A stretch of 64,000 nt of DNA from NCBI RefSeq assembly GCF_018882245.1, contig NZ_JACVOV010000001.1, positions 496,001 to 560,000 on the forward strand. Direction: 5' to 3'. The notes under the pieces are model-generated. The model worked only from the letters and a program-made list of their open reading frames with translations, did no database searches and had not been told where the DNA came from. Source of the stretch: Polynucleobacter sp. AP-Capit-er-40B-B4. GTDB lineage: Bacteria; Pseudomonadota; Gammaproteobacteria; Burkholderiales; Burkholderiaceae. The translations under genes and the position numbers were made by a program. Shown here piece after piece: positions 46,720-55,112 of the stretch (position 1 is the stretch's first letter; the number at the start of each line of letters is the position of its first letter).

Positions 46720-47013
46720 ATGAAACTCACCAAAAAAGAACTAGTCTTCCTCGACCCAATGCATACCGCCAAAACCTTAGTTTTGGTTTACCTCTGCTTC
46801 TCCGTTCCAATCGTTTTGTTGGCATTGTTTGTTGCCTTCATTCGTGATGGCGCCATCCCTGGATTTACTGTGCTGTCAGCTCTGATTCTCAATGCTTTAT
46901 TAGGCTTTGGATTGCTGTGGATCGCATGCAAAGTCTATAACTGGGTTGCAGGTAAGTTCGGTGGTATTGAATTAGCAATGCGCGAGCTACCAGAAGAAAT
47001 CGACGCAGAATAA
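46720..47013 (+). CDS. Small membrane protein of unknown function
   Basis: A 97-residue protein with two transmembrane segments (about 17-42 and 52-72), with both ends probably cytoplasmic. The segment after the second helix, YNWVAGKFGGIELAMRELPEE, has the look of DUF3566-type proteins, but I am not sure of that match. It lies 12 bases after moeA and shares its terminator, so it is likely cotranscribed; no molybdenum role is evident. The start is the first ATG. Confidence 0.7.
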   Translation: MKLTKKELVFLDPMHTAKTLVLVYLCFSVPIVLLALFVAFIRDGAIPGFTVLSALILNALLGFGLLWIACKVYNWVAGKFGGIELAMRELPEEIDAE

Positions 47014-47046
47014 ATGAGTTAATCTTCGGAGCTACACTCTAATCAA

Positions 47047-47077
47047 TAAAGCCGAGTTCTTACTCGGCTTTATTTTT
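47047..47077. terminator. Bidirectional terminator after the moaA operon
   Basis: AAAGCCGAG (47048-47056) pairs with CTCGGCTTT (47063-47071) around TTCTTA, followed by a T-rich tract. It also faces the converging dehydrogenase gene. Confidence 0.8.
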
Positions 47078-47113
47078 ACTACTTAGTTTTACTAATTAGT
47101 TAATCCAATTTAA

Positions 47114-48127
47114 CTAAGCTTTATAAACTTCCGCATTAATCAAGCTGGGTGGTTTTTTACCATCTAACGCAGCGCGTAAGTTATCTACCGCCAGATCAAC
47201 CATCGCTCTGCGTGTTTTTTCTGTTGCACTAGCAATGTGTGGAGCGAGCACGACATTACTGAGCTTTAATAACTCAGGATGTACTTTAGGTTCGCCCTCA
47301 AACACATCTAGACCAGCTGCAAAAATGCGTTTTTCATTGAGAGCTTGTGCAAGCGCTGCATCATCCACGATACCGCCACGGGCAATGTTTATCAGGGTTG
47401 CAGTCGGCTTCATGAGAGCGATTTCCTTGGCACCAATGGTATGGTGACTTTCAGCGCTATAGGGCAATACCAAGACAACATGATCTGCAGTGCGCAGCAA
47501 TTCTTCTTTAGAAACGTATTTAGCGCCGCAGGCTTTTTCATCAGCATCGGATAGATGACTACGATTGTGATAGATCACATTCATCCCAAAGCCTAATGCA
47601 CGCTTGGCAATGCCTTGACCGATGCGACCCATACCAATAATGCCAACCGTACTGTGATGTAAATCCATACCAAGGGGATTATTCACAATCGACCACTTAT
47701 CCCAATGACCAGCGCGCACCCAATGCTCTGATTCAGTAATACGTCTTGCAGTTGCCATCAGCAATGCAAACCCAAAGTCAGCAGTTGTATCCGTCAACAC
47801 ATCAGGAGTATTCGTCGCCATGACACCCGCGGCAGTAATCGCTGGTACATCAAAATTGTTATATCCCACCGAGATATTGGCTACGATCTTCAAATCTTTG
47901 GCATGCGCTAGTGCATTTGCGTCTATTCTTTCGCTGCCTGCAACCAAAGCCCCTACAACTCCCGAGAGTTCTTTTTGCAACTCTTCTGGACTAAAAATTC
48001 GATCCTCTTGGTTTGACCGTACCTCAAATGACTCTTCCAACTTGGCTAAAGCCTCGGGAAAAATGGCTCTTGCCACTAGAATTTTGGGTTTTTGCATGTT
48101 TATCTGGCTATTGGACTGTGTATTCAT
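47114..48127 (-). CDS. D-2-hydroxyacid dehydrogenase (glyoxylate/hydroxypyruvate reductase-like)
   Basis: A 337-residue dehydrogenase. The NAD(P) motif GIIGMGRIGQGIA (about 173-185), catalytic Arg in NIARGGIVDD, Glu in DVFEGEPKVH and His in LAPHIASAT are all present. It resembles GhrB/GyaR, which reduce glyoxylate and hydroxypyruvate. The start is uncertain: ATG 48127, or ATG 48097, whose MQKPKILVARA fits the family better. It stands alone, divergent from fdxA. Other 2-hydroxyacid substrates are possible. Confidence 0.88.
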   Translation of the reverse strand: MNTQSNSQINMQKPKILVARAIFPEALAKLEESFEVRSNQEDRIFSPEELQKELSGVVGALVAGSERIDANALAHAKDLKIVANISVGYNNFDVPAITAAGVMATNTPDVLTDTTADFGFALLMATARRITESEHWVRAGHWDKWSIVNNPLGMDLHHSTVGIIGMGRIGQGIAKRALGFGMNVIYHNRSHLSDADEKACGAKYVSKEELLRTADHVVLVLPYSAESHHTIGAKEIALMKPTATLINIARGGIVDDAALAQALNEKRIFAAGLDVFEGEPKVHPELLKLSNVVLAPHIASATEKTRRAMVDLAVDNLRAALDGKKPPSLINAEVYKA

Positions 48128-48246
48128 ATGGGAAACTTTACCTCAAGTAAATTAACCCTTTAGCCTGAAAAATAGGCTACTTCGGCTAAAATTGAGGTTT
48201 TATAACCTAGCACCCAGCTTTTTGGGGCTCTTGAAACAAAATCGCC

Positions 48247-48570
48247 ATGACTTACGTTGTTACCGAATCTTGTATCCGCTGCAAATACACCGACTGTGTT
48301 GATGTTTGCCCAGTTGACTGCTTTCGCGAAGGTCCTAATTTTTTAGTGATCGATCCGGATGAGTGCATCGATTGCGCGGTTTGTGTTCCAGAGTGCCCAG
48401 TAAACGCTATTTATGCTGAGGATGATGTACCTGGTGATCAACAAGCATTCATCAAACTCAATGCTGAACTCTCTCCTTCTTGGACCTCTATTACCAAGTC
48501 CAAAGCAGCTCTTCCAGATGCTGAAGAATGGAAAGACGTTAAGAGCAAACTCGATCAGCTAGTAAAGTAA
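48247..48570 (+). CDS. fdxA: Seven-iron ferredoxin FdxA
   Basis: A 107-residue ferredoxin with one [3Fe-4S] and one [4Fe-4S] cluster. C9, C17 and C50 bind the first, and C21, C40, C43 and C46 the second; free C12 and C25 also match the Azotobacter vinelandii FdI pattern at +1. The C-terminal extension to residue 107 is typical. It lies 19 bases before a ferredoxin reductase-like gene, so the two form a likely electron-transfer pair. Confidence 0.95.
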   Translation: MTYVVTESCIRCKYTDCVDVCPVDCFREGPNFLVIDPDECIDCAVCVPECPVNAIYAEDDVPGDQQAFIKLNAELSPSWTSITKSKAALPDAEEWKDVKSKLDQLVK

Positions 48571-48589
48571 TTTTCGAGCAAAAGCATTC

Positions 48590-49636
48590 GTGTCAAACTC
48601 GCCCACACAAACGGATGCTGTCATCATTGGCGCCGGTCCTGTGGGCCTCTTCCAGGTATTTGAGTTAGGTCTTTTAGAAATCAAAGCACATGTGATTGAT
48701 TCGCTGCCAGAAGTGGGCGGTCAATGTATAGAGCTATATCCAGATAAACCTATCTACGATATCCCTGCCATTCCAGTTTGCACTGGACGCGAGCTCACGA
48801 ATAATTTGCTAAAGCAAATTGAGCCCTTTAATGCACAATTTCATCTTGGTCAAGAAGTCGCCAAGCTAGAGCAACAGGCTGATGGACGCTTTCTCATTAG
48901 TACCTCACTAGATAACCACTTCCTCAGCAAGACTGTATTTATTGCCGCTGGCGTTGGTGCTTTCCAGCCTCGCCTCTTGAACCTAGAGGGGATAGACCGC
49001 TTTATAGGCAAGCAACTTTTTTATCACGTTAAAAGTCCCGAGCAGTTTGCAGGCAAAAGAATTGTGATTTGCGGGGGTGGCGATGCGGCACTAGATTGGG
49101 CAATACATTTTTCTGAAATTGCGGCTAGCGTGACATTAATTCACCGTCGCGATGAATTTAAGGCTGCTCCCAAATCGATTGCAAAGATGCGTGAACTTTG
49201 CGCGAGCGGCCAAATGCAATTACTCATCGGACAAGTGACTGCTTATGAAGCGCAAGATGATCGACTTGCAGAAATTACCTTTACCGATATTGACGGTGAG
49301 GCCAAGCAGATACCGCTCGACGATCTTTTGGTATTTTTTGGCCTCTCCCCTAAATTAGGGCCCATCGCAGATTGGGGCCTCAATATCGATCGTAAACAAA
49401 TTTGTGTGGATACCAGTAAATTTCAAACCAGCATCCCTGGCATTTATGCTGTTGGCGACATTAATGTCTATCCAGGTAAGAAGAAACTGATTCTGTCTGG
49501 ATTCCATGAGGCCGCCCTAGCTGCATTTGCAGCAGCAGAGTACCTAAACCCAGAAAAGCAGATTCCACTCCAATATACGACCACCTCTCCCAAGCTCCAC
49601 AAAGCCCTGGGAGTGAAGTCGCCTACATTCGAGTAA
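48590..49636 (+). CDS. Ferredoxin--NADP reductase, thioredoxin-reductase-like type
   Basis: A 348-residue flavoprotein with FAD site [15 protein letters not shown] (about 12-26), the NAD(P) site [11 protein letters not shown] (about 159-170), and FAD-binding [13 protein letters not shown] near the end. It lacks the CxxC redox pair of thioredoxin reductase, which fits ferredoxin-NADP reductase type 2. The start is GTG 48590, with no strong ribosome site, 19 bases after fdxA. It likely passes electrons between NADPH and FdxA; a thioredoxin-reductase paralog role is the alternative. Confidence 0.87.
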   Translation: MSNSPTQTDAVIIGAGPVGLFQVFELGLLEIKAHVIDSLPEVGGQCIELYPDKPIYDIPAIPVCTGRELTNNLLKQIEPFNAQFHLGQEVAKLEQQADGRFLISTSLDNHFLSKTVFIAAGVGAFQPRLLNLEGIDRFIGKQLFYHVKSPEQFAGKRIVICGGGDAALDWAIHFSEIAASVTLIHRRDEFKAAPKSIAKMRELCASGQMQLLIGQVTAYEAQDDRLAEITFTDIDGEAKQIPLDDLLVFFGLSPKLGPIADWGLNIDRKQICVDTSKFQTSIPGIYAVGDINVYPGKKKLILSGFHEAALAAFAAAEYLNPEKQIPLQYTTTSPKLHKALGVKSPTFE

Positions 49637-49681
49637 GCTATCCATAATTCGTCTACATATAACTACATTTAGCTGATACAT

Positions 49682-50476
49682 ATGCGTCAATATCACGATC
49701 TCATGAAGGAAGTCCTCGCCAAGGGGGTTCAAAAGTCCGATAGAACCGGAACTGGCACAGTCTCCGTATTCGGGCACCAAATGCGCTTTAATTTGGCAGA
49801 TGGCTTTCCGATGGTGACCACCAAAAAACTGCATCTCAAATCGATTATTTATGAATTGCTCTGGTTCCTCAAAGGAAGCACGAACAATAATTGGCTTAAG
49901 GAGCGTGGCGTTTCCATTTGGAATGAATGGGCAGCACCCGATGGTGATCTCGGCCCAATCTATGGTTATCAGTGGCGTTCATGGCCTGCACCAAATGGTC
50001 AGCATATCGATCAAATCTCCGAAGTGGTGGAGACCATTAAAAAGAATCCGGACTCACGTCGCATTATTGTTTCTGCATGGAACGTTGCCGATATTCCCCG
50101 CATGGCTTTAGCGCCCTGCCATGCCTTCTTTCAGTTTTATGTAGCGGATGGCAAGCTCTCATGCCAACTCTACCAACGCAGCGCGGATATTTTTTTGGGT
50201 GTGCCATTTAATATCGCTAGCTACGCCCTACTCACTCACATGATGGCGCAACAATGCAATCTAGAGGTGGGTGACTTTATTTGGACTGGCGGCGATTGCC
50301 ATCTATACAGCAACCATTTAGAGCAGGTAGAGCTTCAGTTATCTAGAGATTTCTTCCAGTTGCCTAAGCTCAATATTTTGCGCAAGCCTGATTCTATTTT
50401 TGATTATGAGTTCGAGGACTTTGAAATCGTAGGATATGAATCTCATCCCCACATTAAAGCTCCTGTAGCCATTTAA
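49682..50476 (+). CDS. thyA: Thymidylate synthase
   Basis: A 264-residue enzyme methylating dUMP to dTMP with methylene-tetrahydrofolate. The catalytic Cys146 is in APCHAFFQF, the same number as in E. coli, and [23 protein letters not shown] and the C-terminal [10 protein letters not shown] are standard. It lies 11 bases before folA, which restores the folate it oxidises. Length equals E. coli ThyA. Confidence 0.98.
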   Translation: MRQYHDLMKEVLAKGVQKSDRTGTGTVSVFGHQMRFNLADGFPMVTTKKLHLKSIIYELLWFLKGSTNNNWLKERGVSIWNEWAAPDGDLGPIYGYQWRSWPAPNGQHIDQISEVVETIKKNPDSRRIIVSAWNVADIPRMALAPCHAFFQFYVADGKLSCQLYQRSADIFLGVPFNIASYALLTHMMAQQCNLEVGDFIWTGGDCHLYSNHLEQVELQLSRDFFQLPKLNILRKPDSIFDYEFEDFEIVGYESHPHIKAPVAI

Positions 50477-50487
50477 GAATTAAGCAT

Positions 50488-50976
50488 ATGACTCAGCCTG
50501 CCATTTCCATGATTGTTGCACGCTCACGTAATCACGTGATTGGTCGCGACAATCAAATGCCTTGGAAGATCTCTGCGGATTTGCAATTCTTCAAACGTGT
50601 AACGATGGGTCATCCTGTCATCATGGGTCGTAAGACCTGGGAATCGATTGGTCGCCCACTTCCCGGTCGTCGCAATATCGTAGTGAGTCGCAATGCAAAC
50701 TACCCATTAACCGGTGGTGAGCTTGTTGGATCTTTGGATGAAGCCTTGAAGAGTCTGAGCGAATTCTCCCGGGTCTTTGTTATTGGTGGCGAACAACTCT
50801 TTACCCAGGCTTTTGATAAGGCTGATCGTCTTTATATCACTGAAATCGACTTAGATATTGAAGGTGGCGATACCTTCTTTGAAGTGCCTAATGCATCCGA
50901 CTGGAATGAGGTAGAGCGAACTCCTGGATCCGAAGGTGACATTACCTTTAGCTTCATCACCTTGGAGCGCAAATAA
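50488..50976 (+). CDS. folA: Dihydrofolate reductase
   Basis: A 162-residue reductase regenerating tetrahydrofolate. MIVARSRNHVIGRDNQMPWKI carries the substrate-binding loop with conserved PW, the acidic active-site residue is in SADLQFFKRVT, and VIGGEQLFTQA is the NADPH-binding segment. It follows thyA by 11 bases, the usual dTMP-cycle pair, and ends at a strong terminator. Confidence 0.97.
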   Translation: MTQPAISMIVARSRNHVIGRDNQMPWKISADLQFFKRVTMGHPVIMGRKTWESIGRPLPGRRNIVVSRNANYPLTGGELVGSLDEALKSLSEFSRVFVIGGEQLFTQAFDKADRLYITEIDLDIEGGDTFFEVPNASDWNEVERTPGSEGDITFSFITLERK

Positions 50977-51001
50977 AAAGGGCCCCGCGGGGCCCTTTTT
51001 T
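50976..51001. terminator. Bidirectional terminator between folA and the parvulin gene
   Basis: GGGCCCC (50980-50986) pairs with GGGGCCC (50989-50995), flanked by A5 and T6; it serves both converging genes. Confidence 0.88.
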
Positions 51002-51016
51002 CTTCAACGAAAATTC

Positions 51017-51862
51017 TTATTGCTGAACAATAATCTTTGCATCTTTTGCGAGCTGACTTAAAAACTCAAACTGCTTTCTTTGAACCATACCAGCACGAAT
51101 AGCTGGCTTTGACTGTTCAAATGAAGGTGGCTTGCTTGACTTCTTGTCTTCTAACTTCATCAAGTACCAGCCCTGCTGCATCTGGATGGGCGCTGGAGAA
51201 ACCTGCCCCTTTGAGAGAGTTACAAGCACGGATGACAACTGAGGAGTCACTTGACCAGCCTGGATCCAACCTACAGCCCCGCCTTGTACTTTGTTTGGGG
51301 CCAAGGAAACGCTCTTGGCAACCTTATCAAATGATTCTCCCTTTTTGATGCGCGCCAAAGCAGCTTGTGCATCAGCTTCGGTCGCCACTGCGATGTCGCT
51401 GACCTTATATTCCACAATCATCCCTTGAGGGCCTAAGGATGCAATTTCACGGTTGTATTCAGCCTGAACATCCGCATCGGTGATTGGATTTTGAGCCATA
51501 TAAGTAGATAACTCAAGATCGGCTAAATAATTTTGGCGAATCATCGCTAGCTGGGTATTGGCCTTTTCTGAATTGGCTAAACCATCTTTTTCTGCTTGTT
51601 GAGAAAGTAGCAATACCTCAACAAACTTCTCAATCACCGCGCTACGCAACTGAGGTGATTCTTTTTGACCCTGAGATATAGCGGCTCTAATTCCTTGCTC
51701 GACCATATCATTAGTGATGATGGCACCATTAACAGATGCTGCAACATTAATTGGTAAACCACTCTGCTGGGCAAACGAGCTACCAACAAAAGTACTAGCA
51801 AAGATACCAGCAGCAATAAGGCGCACGATCATTGGATTCAATGCTGAGGTAAAAGGCTTCAT
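51017..51862 (-). CDS. Periplasmic parvulin-type peptidyl-prolyl isomerase
   Basis: A 281-residue exported foldase. A signal peptide (cleavage about residue 31, after SSFA) leads to a SurA-like helical N-domain and a PpiC rotamase domain with KKGESFDKVAKSVS, GGAVGWIQAGQVTP and QGWYLMKLEDKK. It catalyses proline isomerisation in periplasmic or outer-membrane proteins. It is divergent from the SRAP gene with 83 bases between. It resembles PrsA/SurA relatives but has only one rotamase domain. Ribosome site AGGAG precedes ATG 51862. Confidence 0.9.
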   Translation of the reverse strand: MKPFTSALNPMIVRLIAAGIFASTFVGSSFAQQSGLPINVAASVNGAIITNDMVEQGIRAAISQGQKESPQLRSAVIEKFVEVLLLSQQAEKDGLANSEKANTQLAMIRQNYLADLELSTYMAQNPITDADVQAEYNREIASLGPQGMIVEYKVSDIAVATEADAQAALARIKKGESFDKVAKSVSLAPNKVQGGAVGWIQAGQVTPQLSSVLVTLSKGQVSPAPIQMQQGWYLMKLEDKKSSKPPSFEQSKPAIRAGMVQRKQFEFLSQLAKDAKIIVQQ

Positions 51863-51896
51863 AAGAGGAGATCTTTCTAAAATTTAACCTCAATAG

Positions 51897-51908
51897 TACC
51901 AGCTGGTA
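51897..51908. promoter_or_regulatory. 12-base perfect palindrome between the parvulin and SRAP genes
   Basis: TACCAGCTGGTA lies in the 83-base divergent control region and could be an operator for either gene. Nothing else supports a function. Confidence 0.3.
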
Positions 51909-51945
51909 TGGGCTTAATCACAATAAGCCACAGTAAAATGGTTCT

Positions 51946-52566
51946 ATGTGTGTTCAATACCTCACGACGGTTAATGCAGCTTGGGTTAAAACCCATTTTG
52001 ACCTAGATTTGCCGACATCCCCCGCTCACGATGTGTTTCCAACTTACCCTGGACCCATCATCCTCAAAAGCCACAATACTGGCAGAACTGCAACAGGCCT
52101 GGCTCGATTTGGCTTACTACCATCCTGGGCTAAAGAGGAAACTTTTGGAAGAAAGACTTACAACGCCAGAGCTGAAACCGTAGCTGAAAAACCATCTTAT
52201 AAAAGCGCATGGATAAAACGGCATTACGCATTAGCTTTGGCAGATGCTTTTTATGAACCTTGCTATGAATCTGGCAAAGCAATACGGACTGCCATCAAAC
52301 AGGCAAACAACGAACCAATGGCGATTGCCTCAATCTGGGACACCTGGACCGAACCGGAAACAGGCGAACTGATTGTTTCGTTCTCTATGCTCACAATTGA
52401 TGCCAGTAGTCATCCGGTAATGAAGCACATGCACAAACCTGAAGATGAAAAACGCACTGTGGTTCCGTTACGTCCTGAACTTTTTAATGCATGGCTCAAC
52501 GCCACGCCAGAAGAGGCGAAAGCACTACTTCAATTGGAGTCAATCCCAGAGCTTGTACTTGCCTAG
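51946..52566 (+). CDS. SOS response-associated peptidase (SRAP/YedK family), divergent
   Basis: A 206-residue SRAP protein. Family members such as YedK and HMCES crosslink to abasic sites in single-stranded DNA through the N-terminal cysteine. Cys2 is present (MCVQY), N73 is in NARAE, E104 is in FYEP and H163 in HMHKP is the likely partner, but the flanking residues differ from the usual GW-YEW and HxRMP forms. No LexA box lies upstream. Its stop and that of the next gene share the palindrome CTAG on opposite strands. Confidence 0.85.
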   Translation: MCVQYLTTVNAAWVKTHFDLDLPTSPAHDVFPTYPGPIILKSHNTGRTATGLARFGLLPSWAKEETFGRKTYNARAETVAEKPSYKSAWIKRHYALALADAFYEPCYESGKAIRTAIKQANNEPMAIASIWDTWTEPETGELIVSFSMLTIDASSHPVMKHMHKPEDEKRTVVPLRPELFNAWLNATPEEAKALLQLESIPELVLA

Positions 52567-52898
52567 AAAGTTAAAACGGGCTTCGTCGCTTGATAGGGGT
52601 CGGCCGATTGCATTTCTAGCGCTTCAGCCTCCTCTTCGCCCTTAGGCTGGTTATAGAATTTTGAATCCAATGCACGCTCTTTAGATAGGCGAAGATCTTC
52701 TGCTCTTGGATCCACCGGACCAAACGGCCCCTCTACTGGGGAAAGGGTCTGACTATTAAACTCTTTAATCTGCTGAGAACTATACGGGGCATACGTTGTG
52801 GACCCAGGAGGTAGAGGAGGTGCTTGAGTACAAGCCACAATACTCATCAATATCATGCAGGGTGCTAGCCGAAGGGCGTATGTATTCATACGGCCCAT
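52563..52898 (-). CDS. Putative lipoprotein of unknown function
   Basis: A 111-residue lipoprotein: a basic start, a hydrophobic stretch, and lipobox IVAC (cysteine about 23). The mature part is acidic, rich in Pro, Ser and Glu, and has no recognised domain, so it may be disordered. The start could be ATG 52898 or the in-frame ATG 52889. Its stop overlaps the SRAP stop, and it is divergent from the outer-membrane-like gene by 49 bases. No function is assigned. Confidence 0.65.
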   Translation of the reverse strand: MGRMNTYALRLAPCMILMSIVACTQAPPLPPGSTTYAPYSSQQIKEFNSQTLSPVEGPFGPVDPRAEDLRLSKERALDSKFYNQPKGEEEAEALEMQSADPYQATKPVLTF

Positions 52899-52947
52899 TG
52901 TATGGTAACTACATGCATCTTGTTTTTATATTAATTACAATACTCCG

Positions 52948-53838
52948 ATGAATTTATACCGCATCATCGCAAGCATCCTATTGATGCCCGCTTCGATTTG
53001 CTTAGCTATTGATTTGCAGCCTAACGATATTGTTGCGCCACTACCAGGCAAAAGTCATGCGATGATCAGCTACATCAATGCAGAGGGTGGCACTTACTAC
53101 AGAAATGGTTCAGCTGTTTCTAGCAGACCATTTGGTAGTCCTGATATTGGCATTCAAAGCGCAGTTGCCCGTCTCAGTACCAGCTACTCCATTACTAATT
53201 TACCCGCTATCTCTTATCTACAGCTGCCTTACGGCACCATTAAGCCAGCTGGGTCTCTAGCATCTTCACCTGCAAGCACCGGAATTGGTGACCTTACTTT
53301 TGCAACAGCCATTTGGCCGTACGCAGATAGAGAGAAAAGAAGATATTTTGGCGTAGCTGGTTATCTAACAGCGCCAACCGGTGCTTATAACAGTCAACAG
53401 GCTTTTAATGTAGGTGAGAACCGCTATAGATCAGACATACAGATGGGCTATCAACAACCTATTATTGGCAATTTAGATGGCATGGTCGCAGTTGACACCA
53501 TGTGGTTTGGAGGCAATAACCAATGTGCTGCAGCCTGCTTATCTGCAAACAATACCTCTTTAAATCAGAAGCCCTTAACAACTACTCAGTTGGGCCCAAT
53601 TTATAAAATCAATCAAACTTACACACTGGGTGCTGCTTACTTTTATGTGGCTGGTGGCGCCACAACAATTGGCAATACTTATCAAAATAATGTCGTCAAC
53701 ACTCAACGTTTTTTATTAAGTGCCCTAGCCTACTACCCCTTTGGCAGAATTAGCCTGCAATACGGACGTGACACAGAAATTAAGAATGGCTTTGTAGAAA
53801 CACGGCGCCTTGCCATTCGTTATACGACTGAGTTTTAA
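52948..53838 (+). CDS. Outer membrane beta-barrel protein, phenol-degradation MetA/transporter-like
   Basis: A 296-residue secreted protein with signal peptide (cleavage about residue 21, after CLA). The mature chain alternates polar and hydrophobic residues, carries many aromatics and ends in F, as outer-membrane barrels do. TGIGDLTFATAIWPY, YLTAPTGAY and IQMGYQQPI fit the Phenol_MetA_deg family. Members are called transporters, but substrates are generally unproven, and no catabolic gene lies nearby. It stands alone between two minus-strand genes. Confidence 0.75.
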   Translation: MNLYRIIASILLMPASICLAIDLQPNDIVAPLPGKSHAMISYINAEGGTYYRNGSAVSSRPFGSPDIGIQSAVARLSTSYSITNLPAISYLQLPYGTIKPAGSLASSPASTGIGDLTFATAIWPYADREKRRYFGVAGYLTAPTGAYNSQQAFNVGENRYRSDIQMGYQQPIIGNLDGMVAVDTMWFGGNNQCAAACLSANNTSLNQKPLTTTQLGPIYKINQTYTLGAAYFYVAGGATTIGNTYQNNVVNTQRFLLSALAYYPFGRISLQYGRDTEIKNGFVETRRLAIRYTTEF

Positions 53839-53851
53839 GTTCTCGGATCGC

Positions 53852-54490
53852 TTAATTTCTGAGTCTTTGCAGAAAGCTTTTTACCATTGGCAGGCGACAA
53901 GCAAGCAATGCCAAAATGACTGCTCCATAGATTGAGACAGTATCCAAATCATTTTTACCAGCCTTGTGCCACCAATAATGGGCTATTGCAGTACATGCAA
54001 TGATGTAGACCAGCTTGTGCAATAAAGACCAGCGCCTTCCTAGTTGACGTACGGACCACTGGTTGGATGTAATGGCTAAGGGAGTAAGAAGCACCAGCGT
54101 CAGAAAGCCCATCGTAATAAATGGGCGCTTTACAACATCACTCCACATCGATTGAATGTCTAGATTTTGATCTAACCAAAACCAAATAGAAAAATGAATG
54201 CAGGCATAAAAGAAACAAAATAATCCCAACATTCGACGCAGCTTAATCCAGATGGTCCAGCCTGTTAACAGGCGCAAAGGCGTCATTGCCAGCGTAATAC
54301 AAAGAAAGACCAGTGCCCAGGTACCAGTTGAGCGGGTGATGAATTCAATGGGATTGGCACCCAAGTCATCATTAGCGCCAAGCCAAACCAGACGGGTCAG
54401 TGGCACCAAGCAGAAACTGAATATGGCTGGCTTTAAGAACTGCATAAACAACACTTTAAACCAAGCCAAGCTAAAAACCAGCAGATGCAC
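53852..54490 (-). CDS. msrQ: MsrQ, heme-binding membrane subunit of the MsrPQ system
   Basis: A 212-residue membrane protein of the ferric-reductase-like superfamily with six hydrophobic segments. Heme-ligand histidines are in YACIHFSIW and in LHKLVY and AIAHYWW. It passes respiratory electrons to periplasmic MsrP, which repairs oxidised methionine. Unusually, msrP is not adjacent but about 4.3 kb away at 58789-59751. The start may be ATG 54490 or the in-frame ATG 54445. It ends 13 bases from the converging barrel gene. Confidence 0.88.
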   Translation of the reverse strand: MHLLVFSLAWFKVLFMQFLKPAIFSFCLVPLTRLVWLGANDDLGANPIEFITRSTGTWALVFLCITLAMTPLRLLTGWTIWIKLRRMLGLFCFFYACIHFSIWFWLDQNLDIQSMWSDVVKRPFITMGFLTLVLLTPLAITSNQWSVRQLGRRWSLLHKLVYIIACTAIAHYWWHKAGKNDLDTVSIYGAVILALLACRLPMVKSFLQRLRN

Positions 54491-54595
54491 TCAGCCGTTA
54501 ATCTAAGGCAATAACAGCTTGAATAATGGAGAACTATTTAGACCTATCGATTTAGACGGTAATTTGCTATCCTAAGTGTTCAATTAAGGATAAAT

Positions 54596-54811
54596 ATGAC
54601 TGAAGACAACCAAACCCAGAACGATGAAGACTTTGACTATGGGTGCGAGTGTGCAATGACCTTGCTCAACGAGCCCACTGAGGATCGTCTAAATGACTTA
54701 ATTGATGAGCTCGATGAAGATGGCATGATCTCTACCGAGGTAGTCTATGGCTTACTGGCCACTATCCTCATGAGCATGAACGAGGAAGAACACGAAGGCG
54801 ACGAGCACTAA
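54596..54811 (+). CDS. Small acidic protein of unknown function
   Basis: A 71-residue, very acidic protein (about one third Asp and Glu) with two cysteines in GCECAMTLL and no membrane segment or signal peptide. ATG 54596 follows AAGGAT. A short predicted helix near residues 50-64 (VYGLLATILMSMNE) is the only hydrophobic stretch. It stands alone and overlaps the phhB stop by four bases tail to tail. I do not recognise a family; it could be a small regulator or a nickel/metal-linked protein, but nothing proves this. Confidence 0.6.
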   Translation: MTEDNQTQNDEDFDYGCECAMTLLNEPTEDRLNDLIDELDEDGMISTEVVYGLLATILMSMNEEEHEGDEH

Positions 54812-55101
54812 TTTTTAGAGTTTACTTGGGAGGCAAAGGCATCCATTGCTTTTGCCAACTGAATATCTAACTTGGTCAGCGCACCGACTGAATGAGTGGA
54901 TAGAGATACCGAAACCTTGTTCCAAGAATTTGACCAATCAGGATGATGATCAATTTCTTCTGCGTACTCGGCACTTAGCGTCATAAATTCAAAAGCCTGT
55001 TTAAAGTTTTCGAAGACAAACTCACGCTGAATTACCTTCTCGCCATCTCCCAGGGCCCAAAGAGGAATTTCTTTCTGTATATCAAGGCTATCGACTATCA
55101 A
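54808..55101 (-). CDS. phhB: 4a-hydroxytetrahydrobiopterin dehydratase (PCD/PhhB)
   Basis: A 97-residue enzyme dehydrating the carbinolamine made by phenylalanine hydroxylase. The active-site motif EEIDHHPDWSN with tandem histidines and the later STHSVGALTKLD are standard. I start it at TTG 55101, with AAAGGAG six bases before it and 11 bases after the rsuA stop; the longer frame to 55170 would overlap rsuA by 58 bases. It is therefore coupled to rsuA translation. No phenylalanine hydroxylase is in the window. Confidence 0.87.
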   Translation of the reverse strand: MIVDSLDIQKEIPLWALGDGEKVIQREFVFENFKQAFEFMTLSAEYAEEIDHHPDWSNSWNKVSVSLSTHSVGALTKLDIQLAKAMDAFASQVNSKN

Positions 55102-55112
55102 GACAGACTCCT

